Assembly (NCBI GenBank): GCA_002067895.1 | Contig: MVRE01000012.1 | Span: forward strand, 142,429-206,428 | Direction: 5' to 3' | DNA: 64,000 nucleotides | DNA from: Methanoregula sp. PtaU1.Bin051 | GTDB lineage: Archaea > Halobacteriota > Methanomicrobia > Methanomicrobiales > Methanospirillaceae | Shown here: positions 9,076-19,042 of the stretch, piece after piece | Layout: every line of letters starts with the position of its first letter | Numbering within the stretch: the first letter of the stretch is position 1 | Notes under the pieces: generated by a model | Databases searched by the model: none | Seen by the model: the letters and a program-made list of their open reading frames with translations, nothing else | What the model was told of the DNA's origin: nothing | Position numbers and translations under genes: made by a program

Positions 9076-9651
9076 ATGTTCCCGTTGTCTGTTGCCGCAA
9101 TCCTCATGGGCGATGGTGAGGACGACGGATCCTTCGATATCTATCTTAACCGGAGCGGGATCAATTCCATCGAGGCACCGCGGGCACCGGTCAGGGTCAG
9201 GATCGGGGGCATGCTGCGCTTACGGTTCCTGAACCGGGGTTCGCCAGTCCATATTACCATCTCATCCCCGAATATCGGCACATTCTCACCATTTTTCCAT
9301 GAGAACCTTTATGTAGTCGACGAGACTCTGCTCACAATTCCGATCCGCGAAGACTCCCATGAAGGCTTCTTTGACATTGAAATAACAAGCGGCTATGGCG
9401 TAATGAAGAACTCGTTCAGGGTTGAGGTCTATAAAAGAAAGATCCCCGAACCGGCAAAGCGACCCGCCGAACCACCACTCCAGCCCGTTGCCCATGGCCG
9501 CCCGCACCCGCTGATGACCGCGATGGGGATCGCGCTGATTTTGTACTGCGCCTGGCTCTATCTGAAAATCGATATTCTCAATACTGCATCGTTCCTTGCA
9601 CTCATCATCGGGGCAGTATATACATGGTACCGGCAGGACTCGCACCAGTAA
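9076..9651 (+). CDS. Conserved membrane-anchored protein, unknown function
   Basis: The 191-residue protein has a beta-rich N-terminal part (about residues 15-120), a Pro-rich linker, and two hydrophobic segments near the C-terminus (about 144-160 and 163-182). I do not recognise a characterised family. It overlaps the start of cbiB by 28 bases and follows the Trm112-like gene by 14, so it belongs to the same transcription unit. Confidence 0.75.
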   Translation: MFPLSVAAILMGDGEDDGSFDIYLNRSGINSIEAPRAPVRVRIGGMLRLRFLNRGSPVHITISSPNIGTFSPFFHENLYVVDETLLTIPIREDSHEGFFDIEITSGYGVMKNSFRVEVYKRKIPEPAKRPAEPPLQPVAHGRPHPLMTAMGIALILYCAWLYLKIDILNTASFLALIIGAVYTWYRQDSHQ

Positions 9652-10586
9652 CCCCGGCCCTCGTCCTTGCTGCCGCACTCGTTATTGACCGGTTGATCGG
9701 CGATCCCCGCAGCCCGTTCCATCCGGTGGCGCTGCTGGGGAGATTCATCGGGTACTGGGGCAGGCCGTCCTGCATCCCCCCGTATCTCCAGCGGGCGGCC
9801 GGTGTACTATTCTGGCTCATCACCGTCATCATCTTCACACTTCCGTTCATGGTTCTTTCCTCTCTTGTCCCTTGGTACCTGTACCTGCTCTGCGCCCCGT
9901 TCCTGCTGAAGATCTGTTTTGCATGGCGGTCCCTTGAGGAACATGCAAATGCTGTAATTGATGCAGTAAACCGGGGACTCGAACCGGGACGTGAGATCGT
10001 AAAGATGCTGGTCTCCCGGAATACTGCGGCACTGGATGAGGAGCAGACTCTCTCGGCTGCCTACGAGTCGCTTACAGAAAATCTGACCGACAGCATCGTC
10101 TCTCCGCTCCTGTTCTACGGCGTGTTTGGCCTTCCAGGATCCGCACTATTCCGGGCAGCAAACACGATGGATGCCATGCTCGGGTACCGGGATGAACGTG
10201 AACGCCTCGGCTGGTGCGCTGCCCGTATGGATGATATCCTCAATTACATCCCGGCGCGGGTAACAGCACTCTTTCTGCTCACCTATTTTGCAGCACGGGG
10301 GCGTTTTTCCAGTGCATGGTCCATCATGCGAAGAGACGGGAAGAAACGCCCCGGTTTCAACGGCGGGGTCGTCATGGCGGTAATGGCAGGCGGGGCGGGT
10401 ATCCGTTTCGATAAACCGGGTGTCTACAGGATCGGGGATCCCGAACGAACTCTTCGTGAGGGGGGGCCGGTGATTTTCAGGGCGGTCCGCTGCGTAGCAC
10501 TGACGGCTTCAGTACTTGCGGCCATTCTTGCTTGTACTACACTCTTTTTATTGGGATCATGGATCAATAATATAGGCATATGGTAA
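9624..10586 (+). CDS. cbiB: Adenosylcobinamide-phosphate synthase (CbiB/CobD)
   Basis: The 320-residue integral membrane protein begins with [24 protein letters not shown], cut here to the key motif DRLIGDP...HPV that marks CbiB, and has [10 protein letters not shown] later. It attaches the aminopropanol arm to adenosylcobyric acid in cobamide synthesis. Methanogens need cobamides for the Mtr methyltransferase. It overlaps the genes on both sides. Confidence 0.92.
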   Translation: MVPAGLAPVTPALVLAAALVIDRLIGDPRSPFHPVALLGRFIGYWGRPSCIPPYLQRAAGVLFWLITVIIFTLPFMVLSSLVPWYLYLLCAPFLLKICFAWRSLEEHANAVIDAVNRGLEPGREIVKMLVSRNTAALDEEQTLSAAYESLTENLTDSIVSPLLFYGVFGLPGSALFRAANTMDAMLGYRDERERLGWCAARMDDILNYIPARVTALFLLTYFAARGRFSSAWSIMRRDGKKRPGFNGGVVMAVMAGGAGIRFDKPGVYRIGDPERTLREGGPVIFRAVRCVALTASVLAAILACTTLFLLGSWINNIGIW

Positions 10587-11542
10587 AAAGGCAGAGGGAA
10601 AAGCAGCGGGTGAGGAAGCAGCCGGGAAGCCGTGAAGCCCGGCGTCTCAACCTTGGGGACCTGAGGTTTGGCACCGAGCTTCTCAAGCGCGGCTTTGCAT
10701 CCATGCAGAAAGGGGGTGTGATCATGGATGTCGTCAATGCCGAGCAGGCAATGATTGCCGAGGAGGCCGGGGCCGTCGCCGTCATGTCTCTGGAACGCGT
10801 GCCATCCGACATCCGGAAAGCCGGGGGCGTTGCCCGTATGGCAGATCCGGAACGGGTGCTCGAGATCATCGACGCGGTATCGATCCCGGTTATGGGCAAG
10901 GTGCGGATCGGGCACATCGTCGAAGCGCAGGTTCTCGAAGTTCTCGGGGTTGATATGATTGATGAGAGCGAAGTCCTGACCCCTGCAGACGAACAATACC
11001 ATATCGATAAGAGGCTGTTCACGGTCCCCTTTGTCTGCGGCGCACGGGATCTCGGTGAGGCTCTCCGCAGGATCCATGAGGGCGCGGCAATGGTCCGGAC
11101 CAAGGGCGAGGCTGGGACCGGCAATGTAGTCGAGGCCGTCCGTCACATGCGGGCGATCATGGGGTCGATCCGGGGGCTGAAGGGGATGGACAGACCGGAA
11201 CTGACAGATTATGCCCGGGAAATCGAGGCACCGGCCGAGCTCGTGATCGAGTGCGCCGAACGCGGCAGGCTGCCGGTCGTTAACTTCTCTGCAGGGGGCA
11301 TCGCGACACCGTCCGATGCAGCGCTCATGATGCAGCTGGGTGCAGACGGGGTCTTTGTCGGTTCGGGCATCTTTAAATCCTCAAATCCGCCGAGAATGGC
11401 AAAAGCGATCGTTGAAGCGGTCAATAATTTCGATGACCCGAAGGTGATCGCAAAGGTAAGCAAAGGCCTTGGTGAAGCAATGCCCGGCCTGGACGTCCAC
11501 AAACTCTCAGAGGACGAGGTGCTCCAGTACCGTGGACGTTAG
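10580..11542 (+). CDS. pdxS: Pyridoxal 5'-phosphate synthase, lyase subunit PdxS
   Basis: The TIM-barrel protein has the PdxS signatures [22 protein letters not shown] with the active-site lysine, [13 protein letters not shown] and [14 protein letters not shown]. It condenses ribose 5-phosphate, glyceraldehyde 3-phosphate and ammonia into PLP. At 320 residues it has about 25 basic extra N-terminal residues compared with the usual start just before [14 protein letters not shown] 10610 is an alternative that would shorten this. pdxT overlaps its 3' end. Confidence 0.95.
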   Translation: MVKRQREKQRVRKQPGSREARRLNLGDLRFGTELLKRGFASMQKGGVIMDVVNAEQAMIAEEAGAVAVMSLERVPSDIRKAGGVARMADPERVLEIIDAVSIPVMGKVRIGHIVEAQVLEVLGVDMIDESEVLTPADEQYHIDKRLFTVPFVCGARDLGEALRRIHEGAAMVRTKGEAGTGNVVEAVRHMRAIMGSIRGLKGMDRPELTDYAREIEAPAELVIECAERGRLPVVNFSAGGIATPSDAALMMQLGADGVFVGSGIFKSSNPPRMAKAIVEAVNNFDDPKVIAKVSKGLGEAMPGLDVHKLSEDEVLQYRGR

Positions 11543-12122
11543 GATCGGGGTCCTTGCCCTGCAGGGCAATGTGAGCGAGCATATCGGGGCATTTGAGCGT
11601 GCCCTGGCAGGCATGGGGCATACCGATCAATCTTCCGTTTTTCCCGTAAAACGACCGGCCGATCTTGAGCGTTGTGATGCGCTTGCGATTCCCGGTGGTG
11701 AGTCCACAACAATCTCCCGGCTGATCGACAAGAACCAGCTGGATGAACCGATCCGCAGGTTTCCCGGGGGCATCTTTGCGACCTGCGCCGGTATGGTACT
11801 GATCGCGACGCGGGTTGATGATCCAAAAGTCCGCCCGCTCGGGCTCATCGATATGACCATCGATAGAAACGCGTTCGGTCGGCAGAAGGAATCTTTCGAA
11901 ACGGATCTGCCCGTAAAAGGGCTTCTCGGTGGCCCTTTCCATGCTATCTTCATCCGGGCGCCGGTCGCTACACAGACGGGTTTGGGAGTGACCGTCCTTT
12001 CGCGTCTCCCGCAGGGGATTGTTGCCGTTGAGCAGGGCAGGCACATGGCGCTTGCTTTTCACCCTGAACTTGGCGGAGATACGCGGCTGCATGAGCGGTT
12101 CCTAAAAAACCTGAAGATCTGA
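11532..12122 (+). CDS. pdxT: Pyridoxal 5'-phosphate synthase, glutaminase subunit PdxT
   Basis: The 196-residue class I glutamine amidotransferase has GGEST, the catalytic cysteine in FATCAGM, and the His/Glu pair in FHPELGGD. It supplies ammonia to PdxS. GTG 11532 is chosen because it gives the family start ([13 protein letters not shown]) and the normal length; it lies inside the last codons of pdxS, an 11-base overlap. Confidence 0.93.
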   Translation: MDVRIGVLALQGNVSEHIGAFERALAGMGHTDQSSVFPVKRPADLERCDALAIPGGESTTISRLIDKNQLDEPIRRFPGGIFATCAGMVLIATRVDDPKVRPLGLIDMTIDRNAFGRQKESFETDLPVKGLLGGPFHAIFIRAPVATQTGLGVTVLSRLPQGIVAVEQGRHMALAFHPELGGDTRLHERFLKNLKI

Positions 12123-12147
12123 ATAACGGGGAAGTGATCGCTGACCA

Positions 12148-12615
12148 ATGGGGCTTGGCAGTTCCGGTAATCCGGCGATGGTATTGGAAAGAGAGATCAC
12201 CGTCAATGCCCCGCCGGAAACGGTCTGGAACGTACTTGCCGGTATTGCGGAATGGCCGGCATGGAACCCCGGGGTATCATCCGTAACGATTGGAGATAAT
12301 CTGACCGTTGGCACTCACTTCCGGTGGAGGGCAAAGGGAATACAGATCAGCTCAACAGTGACGGAACTTATAATCGGCAGGCGCATCTGCTGGACAGGGA
12401 ATTCTGTTGGCATTCATGCGATGCATCTCTGGACATTTGAACCCGTCGGAGGCAGGACCCGGGTTACCACCCGTGAGGCTCTCTCCGGCTGGCTCGTCAA
12501 AATTCTTACTGTATTCCGGCCGGCTTTTCTGGACCGGTCTCTTGAAAAGACCCTTGCGGCACTTAAAGCCCGGGCTGAAAAGGACGCGGAATCAAATCAG
12601 CACACACCACAATAA
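12148..12615 (+). CDS. SRPBCC (START-like) lipid/ligand-binding fold protein
   Basis: Up to 155 residues, with ITVNAPPETVWNVLAGIAEWPAWNP near the start, the typical helix-grip beginning of SRPBCC proteins (key residues P, VW, W, NP), and a C-terminal LEKTLAALK helix. The ligand is unknown. ATG 12178 (MVLEREITV) is an alternative start that fits the domain more closely. It lies 26 bases after pdxT. Confidence 0.82.
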   Translation: MGLGSSGNPAMVLEREITVNAPPETVWNVLAGIAEWPAWNPGVSSVTIGDNLTVGTHFRWRAKGIQISSTVTELIIGRRICWTGNSVGIHAMHLWTFEPVGGRTRVTTREALSGWLVKILTVFRPAFLDRSLEKTLAALKARAEKDAESNQHTPQ

Positions 12616-12721
12616 CCGAACCGGCCGGTAATTCGTCTCCCCTGAAGGAGCTTTGTCCAGCTGAATACCGCGCAGAAAACCTGAATAAAGAATTATCAGT
12701 CTGCCCGTCACATGTTCCCGC

Positions 12722-12988
12722 ATGACGGAAAGGAAATCCCGCCAGAGCAGAACGGGAAAGCCAGCACTCGAGATTGCCACCGGATTGCTGGCCAAGGCAC
12801 TGGTCAACAGAGATGATTATATCGTGACGCTCGAGATCGATCCCGATCATAAAAAGATCCTCCACATAATGACCGGGAAACTGATCACGCCCTGCATGCT
12901 GGGAACACTCACGAACCGGTGTGAACTCCAGGAAGGCGAAGGGAGCCGGCATACGAAGATTAAACTGGGACGTCGTGCCGCTCAGTAA
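12722..12988 (+). CDS. Small hypothetical protein
   Basis: The 88-residue basic protein has no domain I recognise. Its codon use (ATC, CTC, GAT/GAC, GTG) matches neighbouring genes, which argues that it is real. There is no clear ribosome-binding site; an AT-rich element about 30 bases upstream would suit a leaderless transcript. Confidence 0.55.
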   Translation: MTERKSRQSRTGKPALEIATGLLAKALVNRDDYIVTLEIDPDHKKILHIMTGKLITPCMLGTLTNRCELQEGEGSRHTKIKLGRRAAQ

Positions 12989-13039
12989 TCCCTCCTCCCG
13001 CCCTCGGATCGAAATATCCATGTTCCTGCTCAACAGACA

Positions 13040-13747
13040 ATGCGGCTGAGCATGACGTTACCACCTCTGCTTTCCCGCCTTTTTCCAGGTGAACCTGTTA
13101 TAACCCCCCCAATCATCTCACTACTTTTTGCCAATCTGACTACAATTGTCTTTGCCATTGCCGGTCACTGGAATGCCGCAACGGTCATGTTCATTTACTG
13201 GGCCCAGAGCGGGATAATTGGTATTTTTACCGTAGCATCGCTGCTCTCAGCAGATATCGCGGCCCTCAGGTCGGACATGGTTAAATCCCAGATCGAAAAC
13301 GGCGGATCGGGGGATGTCAGCCCGCGGTTTGTACGTTTCTATACGTTCCTGCTTGCGGGCTTTTTTGCCCTTCACTATGGCCTGTTCCACTGGGCCTACT
13401 TCTCGTTCATTGTCGATACGGGCCTGTTTGGTGCGGTGGATTTTTCCAACCCGGAAATCCTGATTGCATGCCTCTTTTTTTTTATCAACCACCTCTTCTC
13501 TTATTTCTACCACCGGAAAGACGAATGGCGGGGCGCGGGCTTTGTCACCGAGGAATTTTTCAGGCCGTACCGGCGGATTATTCCGATGCACCTGACAATC
13601 ATTTTCGGGTCGATCATCGTCTTTGCCCTCACGATGACCGGGATCGAGGCAACCATGCCGGTCATGGTGCTTTTCCTCCTCCTCAAGACGTATGCCGATC
13701 TGGGGGCACACATGAACAAACATTCAGGCAACGGCCAGATACTATAA
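13040..13747 (+). CDS. DUF6498-like integral membrane protein
   Basis: The 235-residue protein has about six hydrophobic segments, the first FANLTTIVFAIAGHW. The motif FIYWAQSGIIGIF near residue 55 and HYGLFHWAYF resemble the DUF6498 membrane family. The function is unknown. ATG 13052 is an alternative start. It converges with the pyrophosphatase gene, leaving 38 bases between them. Confidence 0.7.
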   Translation: MRLSMTLPPLLSRLFPGEPVITPPIISLLFANLTTIVFAIAGHWNAATVMFIYWAQSGIIGIFTVASLLSADIAALRSDMVKSQIENGGSGDVSPRFVRFYTFLLAGFFALHYGLFHWAYFSFIVDTGLFGAVDFSNPEILIACLFFFINHLFSYFYHRKDEWRGAGFVTEEFFRPYRRIIPMHLTIIFGSIIVFALTMTGIEATMPVMVLFLLLKTYADLGAHMNKHSGNGQIL

Positions 13748-13785
13748 GCACGGTGTCTGAGTAAGCCCTAATAAAAAAGATATTT

Positions 13786-15831
13786 TTAAATAAAAAGCGG
13801 AGCCAGCACGAGCGTCAGCGTTGAAAGAAGCTTGATGAGCACGTGAAGCGACGGCCCTGCAGTGTCCTTGAACGGGTCGCCGATGGTGTCGCCAACGACA
13901 GCCGCCTTGTGGGCATCGCTGCCCTTCCCGCCATGGGCACCGCTCTCGATATACTTTTTTGCATTATCCCATGCACCGCCGCCGTTGTTGAGGATCAGGG
14001 CGAGCAGGATGCCTGCAATTGTTGCCACCATCAGGAAACCGGCGAGCGCCTCGTACTTGAGAATGATACCGATGATGACCGGGAATGCAACAACCAGTAC
14101 ACCGGGGATCACCATGTTCCTGAGGGCACCCATGGTCGTGATGTCGATGACGGCAGCATAGTCCGGTTTCTTGGTCCCTGCCATGATGGCCGGGTCCTTG
14201 AACTGGATGCGGACAGCTTCGATCACCGATTGTGCAGTCTTTGAAACCGCACGGATGGCGAAGCTTGCAAACAGGAATACGAGCATTGCACCGAGAAGCG
14301 CTCCGACAAAGACCGGTACGCTTGCGAGGTTGACCGTGGTGAAAGGCTGGCCGATGAGGCGGGAGACATCATCAATGTACGCATTGAAGAGCAGGAACAC
14401 GGCAAGAGCGGCACTTCCGATGGCGTATCCCTTGGTGAGCGCTTTTGTCGTGTTGCCGGCCGCATCGAGCTTGTCCATCTTTTTGCGGACGGATTCCGGT
14501 GCCTGGCTCATCTCGACGATACCGCCGGCATTGTCAGCGATCGGGCCGAAGGTGTCCATGGCAAGGACATAGGCACAGGTCGAGAGCATACCGATTGTCG
14601 CGACCGCGGTTCCGTAGATGCCGCCATTGGCAATGCCGGTCATCGTACCGCACCAGTACGAGAAGAGCAGGGCCGCACCGATCAGGATCGCCGGAATACC
14701 GGTCGTCTCAAGACCGACCGAGAACCCTGAGATAATGTTGGTGGCAGCGCCTGTTTCGGAGGCATCTGCGATCTCCTTGACCGGGCGGAAGTTGTGGTCG
14801 GTATAGTAGTATGTCACCAGCAGGAAGAGCACAGAGAGAACAATCCCTGCGAGGCCGGCAAGGTAGAACCATATAATCCCGTTCAGCATCCACTGCACGG
14901 CAAAATAGAGCAGGATAGCACTCAGGATTGCCGTAATGTAATAGCCCCGGTTCAGGGACGTCATGGGGTGACCTTCCTCTGTTCCGCGGACGATAAGGAT
15001 ACCGACCATGCTCGCGAGCAGGCCGAATGCACACATGACAAGCGGGAACAGGACTCCGTTCATCCCGAAGACCGGGAAGAGGGCGACACCGATGATCATC
15101 GCACCGATGTTCTCTGCAGCGGTGGACTCGAACAGGTCTGCGCCACGGCCGGCGCAGTCGCCCACGTTGTCGCCGACAAGGTCGGCAACGACTGCAGGGT
15201 TCCGGACGTCATCCTCAGGGATTCCGGCCTCAACCTTGCCTACGAGGTCTGCGCCGACATCAGCAGCCTTTGTATAGATCCCTCCGCCAAGCTGGGCAAA
15301 GAGGGCAACGAACGAGGCACCGAAACCGAACCCGACAATGACGAATGGGGTGTGTTGCGGGTCTGCGCCCAAGGCATAGTAACAGAGCGAAACGCCGAGA
15401 AGGGACATCGCAACGATGAACAGGCCCGAGATAGCGCCTCCGCGGAACGAGGTCTCAAGGGCCTTTGCCGCACTGGTCTGTGCCGCGGATGCGGTGCGGA
15501 CATTGGCACGGACGGCAACGGTCATGCCGACCACGCCAGCAATCGCACTGCAGAATGCACCGAACAGGTATGCGATAGCTGTCGTGATGGCCGAATTCAT
15601 CTGCCCCGTGATCGTGTATACTGCGAAGATCACGATGGCAAGAATTATTGCCAGGATGCCAATGGTCGAATACTGGCGCTTGATGAAGGCCTCGGCACCG
15701 ACCCGGATTGCGTCGGCGACCTCCTTCATCTGGGGAGTGCCCTCATCCTGTGCGAGCACCATCTTTGTCAGGATGGCAGCAAGGATAAGTGCAATGATAC
15801 TTATGACGATGACGATTTCCAACATTCCCAA
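13786..15831 (-). CDS. hppA: Membrane-bound proton-translocating pyrophosphatase, K+-independent type
   Basis: The 681-residue protein has about 16 membrane segments and the catalytic motif DVGADLVGKVE, with the aspartates of DLVGDNVGDCAGRGADLFES (cut: DNVGDCAGRGADL) that bind Mg-PPi. It hydrolyses pyrophosphate and pumps H+. The sequence AGNTTKALTKG has Lys where K+-dependent enzymes have Ala, which is the known determinant of K+ independence. It is divergent from ech across a 431-base gap. Confidence 0.94.
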   Translation of the reverse strand: MGMLEIVIVISIIALILAAILTKMVLAQDEGTPQMKEVADAIRVGAEAFIKRQYSTIGILAIILAIVIFAVYTITGQMNSAITTAIAYLFGAFCSAIAGVVGMTVAVRANVRTASAAQTSAAKALETSFRGGAISGLFIVAMSLLGVSLCYYALGADPQHTPFVIVGFGFGASFVALFAQLGGGIYTKAADVGADLVGKVEAGIPEDDVRNPAVVADLVGDNVGDCAGRGADLFESTAAENIGAMIIGVALFPVFGMNGVLFPLVMCAFGLLASMVGILIVRGTEEGHPMTSLNRGYYITAILSAILLYFAVQWMLNGIIWFYLAGLAGIVLSVLFLLVTYYYTDHNFRPVKEIADASETGAATNIISGFSVGLETTGIPAILIGAALLFSYWCGTMTGIANGGIYGTAVATIGMLSTCAYVLAMDTFGPIADNAGGIVEMSQAPESVRKKMDKLDAAGNTTKALTKGYAIGSAALAVFLLFNAYIDDVSRLIGQPFTTVNLASVPVFVGALLGAMLVFLFASFAIRAVSKTAQSVIEAVRIQFKDPAIMAGTKKPDYAAVIDITTMGALRNMVIPGVLVVAFPVIIGIILKYEALAGFLMVATIAGILLALILNNGGGAWDNAKKYIESGAHGGKGSDAHKAAVVGDTIGDPFKDTAGPSLHVLIKLLSTLTLVLAPLFI

Positions 15832-16262
15832 ACCTCCCTGTCGTACCCGCAGACATTCCGATCAGGGCCGGTATCTCCGTGTCTGACCACAAAGATATTA
15901 CAACCCTGTTCAGGAATCGGAGCTGGTACATCAGGTGTAATAACTGGCATAAGCAGGAACCTGCTACAAGATCCACAGGAGGGCGCCATGGCGCCGGGTC
16001 TGCCCCGGAATCAGCCCATATCCCATCCTAAGACATAATTAGTGCTTTTTTTTAGCATTAAACTTTTATCACGAATCTTAATAACAGACTGTCTTTCCAC
16101 CAGACAGGCAGGACTTGGTTGACAGTTTCAGTCAAAAAGACCCCCGATTTTGCTAACAATAGGACAAATTTTACGCGGATCTTTACATTTTTCCTGAAGT
16201 ACTCCCCACTATTTGAAAATGATTAATTATGATAAACTACGAACGTTTTTGAGGATTGATGA
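15832..16262. promoter_or_regulatory. Divergent control region between hppA and ech, with two tandem hairpins
   Basis: No gene is visible in these 431 bases. The half near ech is AT-rich. Two hairpins lie in tandem: 16089-16107 (6-base arms CTGTCT) and 16119-16135 (5-base arms TTGAC). The ech ATG (16263) has GAGG about 9 bases upstream and TATA-like AT tracts around 16221-16232. The hairpins could be operators for a dimeric regulator or leader structures. Confidence 0.5.
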
Positions 16263-18164
16263 ATGATTGACCTCTCGTTCCTGATCGCATTCCCCGCGCT
16301 GGTTGCGCTTTTAATGCTTCTGATATCCGGCCAGAAGCTTCGAAGCGCCCTTGTTATCGCTACGGCCGCGGTCCTCGGCCTTGCCTCAATTGCACTGCTC
16401 TTCCTTAACTGGGACAAGAACACGGTTCTTGTGAATTTTCCCTTTGAACCAGCTACCGAAGTCATGCTTGTCATCGAGGTCCTGCTTGCGATCTGGATTC
16501 TTTATCTTGGCGTGAAGCACCGCAAGTGGCTGACCTTCTTCCTGATGTTTGTCCAGGCCGGGCTCCTGGTCTGGTTCGAGACCAGCTACTCGATCCATAT
16601 CGAACGGGGATTCAACCTCTTCATCGACCAGTTCTCCCTGATCATGGCGCTGATAATCGGGATCATCGGAAGCCTGATCTGCGTATACGCGCTGGGGTAC
16701 ATGGAGACGTACCACCACCACCACAAGGAGATAAAGGACCGGAGGAAGCTCTTCTTCTTCACGCTCTTTGTCTTCCTGTCGGCAATGTTCGGTCTTGTCT
16801 TCTCGAATAACCTCCTCTGGGTCTTCTTCTTCTGGGAGATCACGACAATCTGTTCCTTTGTCCTGATCGGGTACGCAAAGACCGAGGAGGCGACAAACAA
16901 CGCGTTCCTTGCCCTGTCCATGAACCTTCTGGGCGGAGTTGCCTTCATCGCGGCAATCGTCTATTTAACGAACCTCGACCCGAACCTCCTGCACCTCGAC
17001 ACGCTGCTCGCCTCCGGGCAGGCCGTCGCCCTCGTCCCTGCAGTGCTGATCAGTTTTGCCGGCATTACGAAAGCTGCACTCATGCCATTCTCCTCATGGC
17101 TTGTCGGGGCAATGGTTGCACCCACACCGGTCTCGGCCCTGCTCCACTCCTCGACGATGGTTAAGGCGGGGGTCTATATCATCGTGAAGTTCGCCCCGAT
17201 CCTCACCGGGACCACGGAAGGGCTTATCATCGCGATGGTGGGCGGTATTACGTTCCTCCTCGCATCTTTCATGGCAATATCCCAGAACAACGCTAAGAAG
17301 GTTCTCGCATATTCAACGATAGCGAACCTCGGCCTGATCGTCGCCTGTGCCGGTGTCGGTACATACAACCTGATGTGGGTGGCTATCCTGCTGATTGTTT
17401 TCCACGCAATCGCAAAGTCGCTCCTCTTCCTCTGTGTCGGCACGGTGGAGCACCGGATTGGCAGCAGGAATATCGAGGACATGGGGGGGCTTATTGTGCG
17501 CATGCCGAAGATCGCCATCATGATGTTCATCGGGATGGCCGGCATGTTCCTCGCCCCGTTCGGTATGGTTATTTCCAAGTGGGCGGCGATCGAGGCCTTC
17601 ATCACCGCCCCCTTCGGGCTGATCTTCATCGCCATACTTGCCTTCGGTGGTTCGGCAACAGTATTCTTCTGGAGCAAGTGGATGGGTAAGATCATCTCCG
17701 TGATGAGGGACCAGAAAGTGGTGGAGGGTACGGTTGCAAAGGAGAAATGGGCCTCGCTCTACATCTTGACAGGCCTCGTGGTCGTTGTCTGTTTCGCGTT
17801 CCCGTTAATCTCCTCGCTCCTCATCGAACCGTATGTACTCAATATCTACGGGCACACGACCCGGCTTGCGCAGGCGAACTTAACCATCATGATCATGATG
17901 CTCTGTCTCCTGATGATCACGCCGCTCTCGATGCTCTTCTACCGGAAGAAACCTGCTGCGATTGCACCGCCCTACATGGCAGGACGGCCGACCCCGACCC
18001 ACATGAGCTTTGCAGGCTCGCTCGGTGTGACACGTGAGGTCGTCCTCTCCAACTACTACCTCCCCCGGTTCTTTGGGGAGGAACGGCTCTTTATGGCGGG
18101 GACGGCCCTCTGCTGGGGGCTTCTCCTGATTGCAGGTACCCTGCTTGCGGGGGTGATCCTGTGA
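16263..18164 (+). CDS. echA: Ech hydrogenase subunit A (antiporter-like proton-conducting subunit)
   Basis: The 633-residue polytopic protein is of the NuoL/Mrp type. It has VFFFWEITTICSFVLIGY and the lysine/histidine-bearing segment ALLHSSTMVKAGVYI typical of proton-conducting subunits. In Ech it translocates ions during ferredoxin:H+ oxidoreduction. It is the first gene of a six-gene operon; the next start codon (GTG) overlaps its stop. Confidence 0.92.
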   Translation: MIDLSFLIAFPALVALLMLLISGQKLRSALVIATAAVLGLASIALLFLNWDKNTVLVNFPFEPATEVMLVIEVLLAIWILYLGVKHRKWLTFFLMFVQAGLLVWFETSYSIHIERGFNLFIDQFSLIMALIIGIIGSLICVYALGYMETYHHHHKEIKDRRKLFFFTLFVFLSAMFGLVFSNNLLWVFFFWEITTICSFVLIGYAKTEEATNNAFLALSMNLLGGVAFIAAIVYLTNLDPNLLHLDTLLASGQAVALVPAVLISFAGITKAALMPFSSWLVGAMVAPTPVSALLHSSTMVKAGVYIIVKFAPILTGTTEGLIIAMVGGITFLLASFMAISQNNAKKVLAYSTIANLGLIVACAGVGTYNLMWVAILLIVFHAIAKSLLFLCVGTVEHRIGSRNIEDMGGLIVRMPKIAIMMFIGMAGMFLAPFGMVISKWAAIEAFITAPFGLIFIAILAFGGSATVFFWSKWMGKIISVMRDQKVVEGTVAKEKWASLYILTGLVVVVCFAFPLISSLLIEPYVLNIYGHTTRLAQANLTIMIMMLCLLMITPLSMLFYRKKPAAIAPPYMAGRPTPTHMSFAGSLGVTREVVLSNYYLPRFFGEERLFMAGTALCWGLLLIAGTLLAGVIL

Positions 18165-19042
18165 TTCCTGAATACCTGATGCCTGTCGTTACTGCAATAT
18201 TGTACATCGTCCTCGCCCCTCTTCTTGGGGGACTTATCTGCGGAATTGACCGCAAGGTCACTGCACGGATGCAGGGAAGGGTCGGGCCGCCGATCCTCCA
18301 GCCGTTTTATGATGTGGCAAAGCTATTCGAAAAAGAAAACCCGGTAGTCACGGTCGCCCAGAACGCCTACGTCCTGAGCTATCTCGTCTTTATGGCCGTC
18401 GCCGGGGCGCTCTTCTTTGCCGGAAATGATATGCTGCTCGTAATCTTCGCGTTTACGCTCTCCCACATTTTCCTGGTACTGGGGGCGTACTCTTCCTACT
18501 CCCCGTACAGCCATGTCGGGGCGGAGCGCGAGCTGCTCCAGATCATCGCATACGAGCCGATGATCATCCTGACAGCTGTCGGGATGTACATGGTAACGAA
18601 GAGTTTCTTCGTGAGCGCGATAGCGACATCCGGGATACCGATTATTTTCTACCTCCCCGGGGTCTTCATCGGGTACCTGATGGTCCTGACAATCAAGCTC
18701 CGGAAGTCACCCTTCGACCTCTCGACCTCTCACCATGCCCATCAGGAGATTGTAAAGGGCGTCACAACCGACTTTGCCGGCCCGAATCTCGCAAAAATCG
18801 AGATCGCCCACTGGTACGAGTACGTCTTCCTGCTGGGGGTCATCTGGCTCTTCTTTGCATGGAGCCCGCTTATAGCAATCGTCGTGATCGTCGTTGCGTA
18901 CTTCGTCGAGATCCTGATAGACAATACCTTCGCCCGGGTCAAGTGGCAGCTGATGCTGCGCAGCTCATGGATCATTGCAGGGATGCTCGGTTTAGTTAAC
19001 CTTGGCGTCCTTTATTACCTGAAACTGGTGGTGCCATCATGA
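18161..19042 (+). CDS. echB: Ech hydrogenase subunit B (NuoH-like)
   Basis: The 293-residue membrane protein has the NuoH landmarks RMQGRVGPPILQPFYDVAKL and, later, KLRKSPFDLSTSHHAHQE (the conserved loop facing the peripheral arm). It anchors the hydrogenase module to the pump. GTG 18161 overlaps the echA stop by 4 bases. Confidence 0.93.
   Translation: MIPEYLMPVVTAILYIVLAPLLGGLICGIDRKVTARMQGRVGPPILQPFYDVAKLFEKENPVVTVAQNAYVLSYLVFMAVAGALFFAGNDMLLVIFAFTLSHIFLVLGAYSSYSPYSHVGAERELLQIIAYEPMIILTAVGMYMVTKSFFVSAIATSGIPIIFYLPGVFIGYLMVLTIKLRKSPFDLSTSHHAHQEIVKGVTTDFAGPNLAKIEIAHWYEYVFLLGVIWLFFAWSPLIAIVVIVVAYFVEILIDNTFARVKWQLMLRSSWIIAGMLGLVNLGVLYYLKLVVPS

Noticed and set aside
15832..16020. A possible small gene just upstream of hppA
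   Set aside because: Frames here continue antisense hppA frames or lack a start and codon bias.
14794..16038. A 414-residue plus-strand frame opposite hppA
   Set aside because: It is the antisense of a highly conserved membrane protein; its protein is rich in D, H, C and R with no domain.
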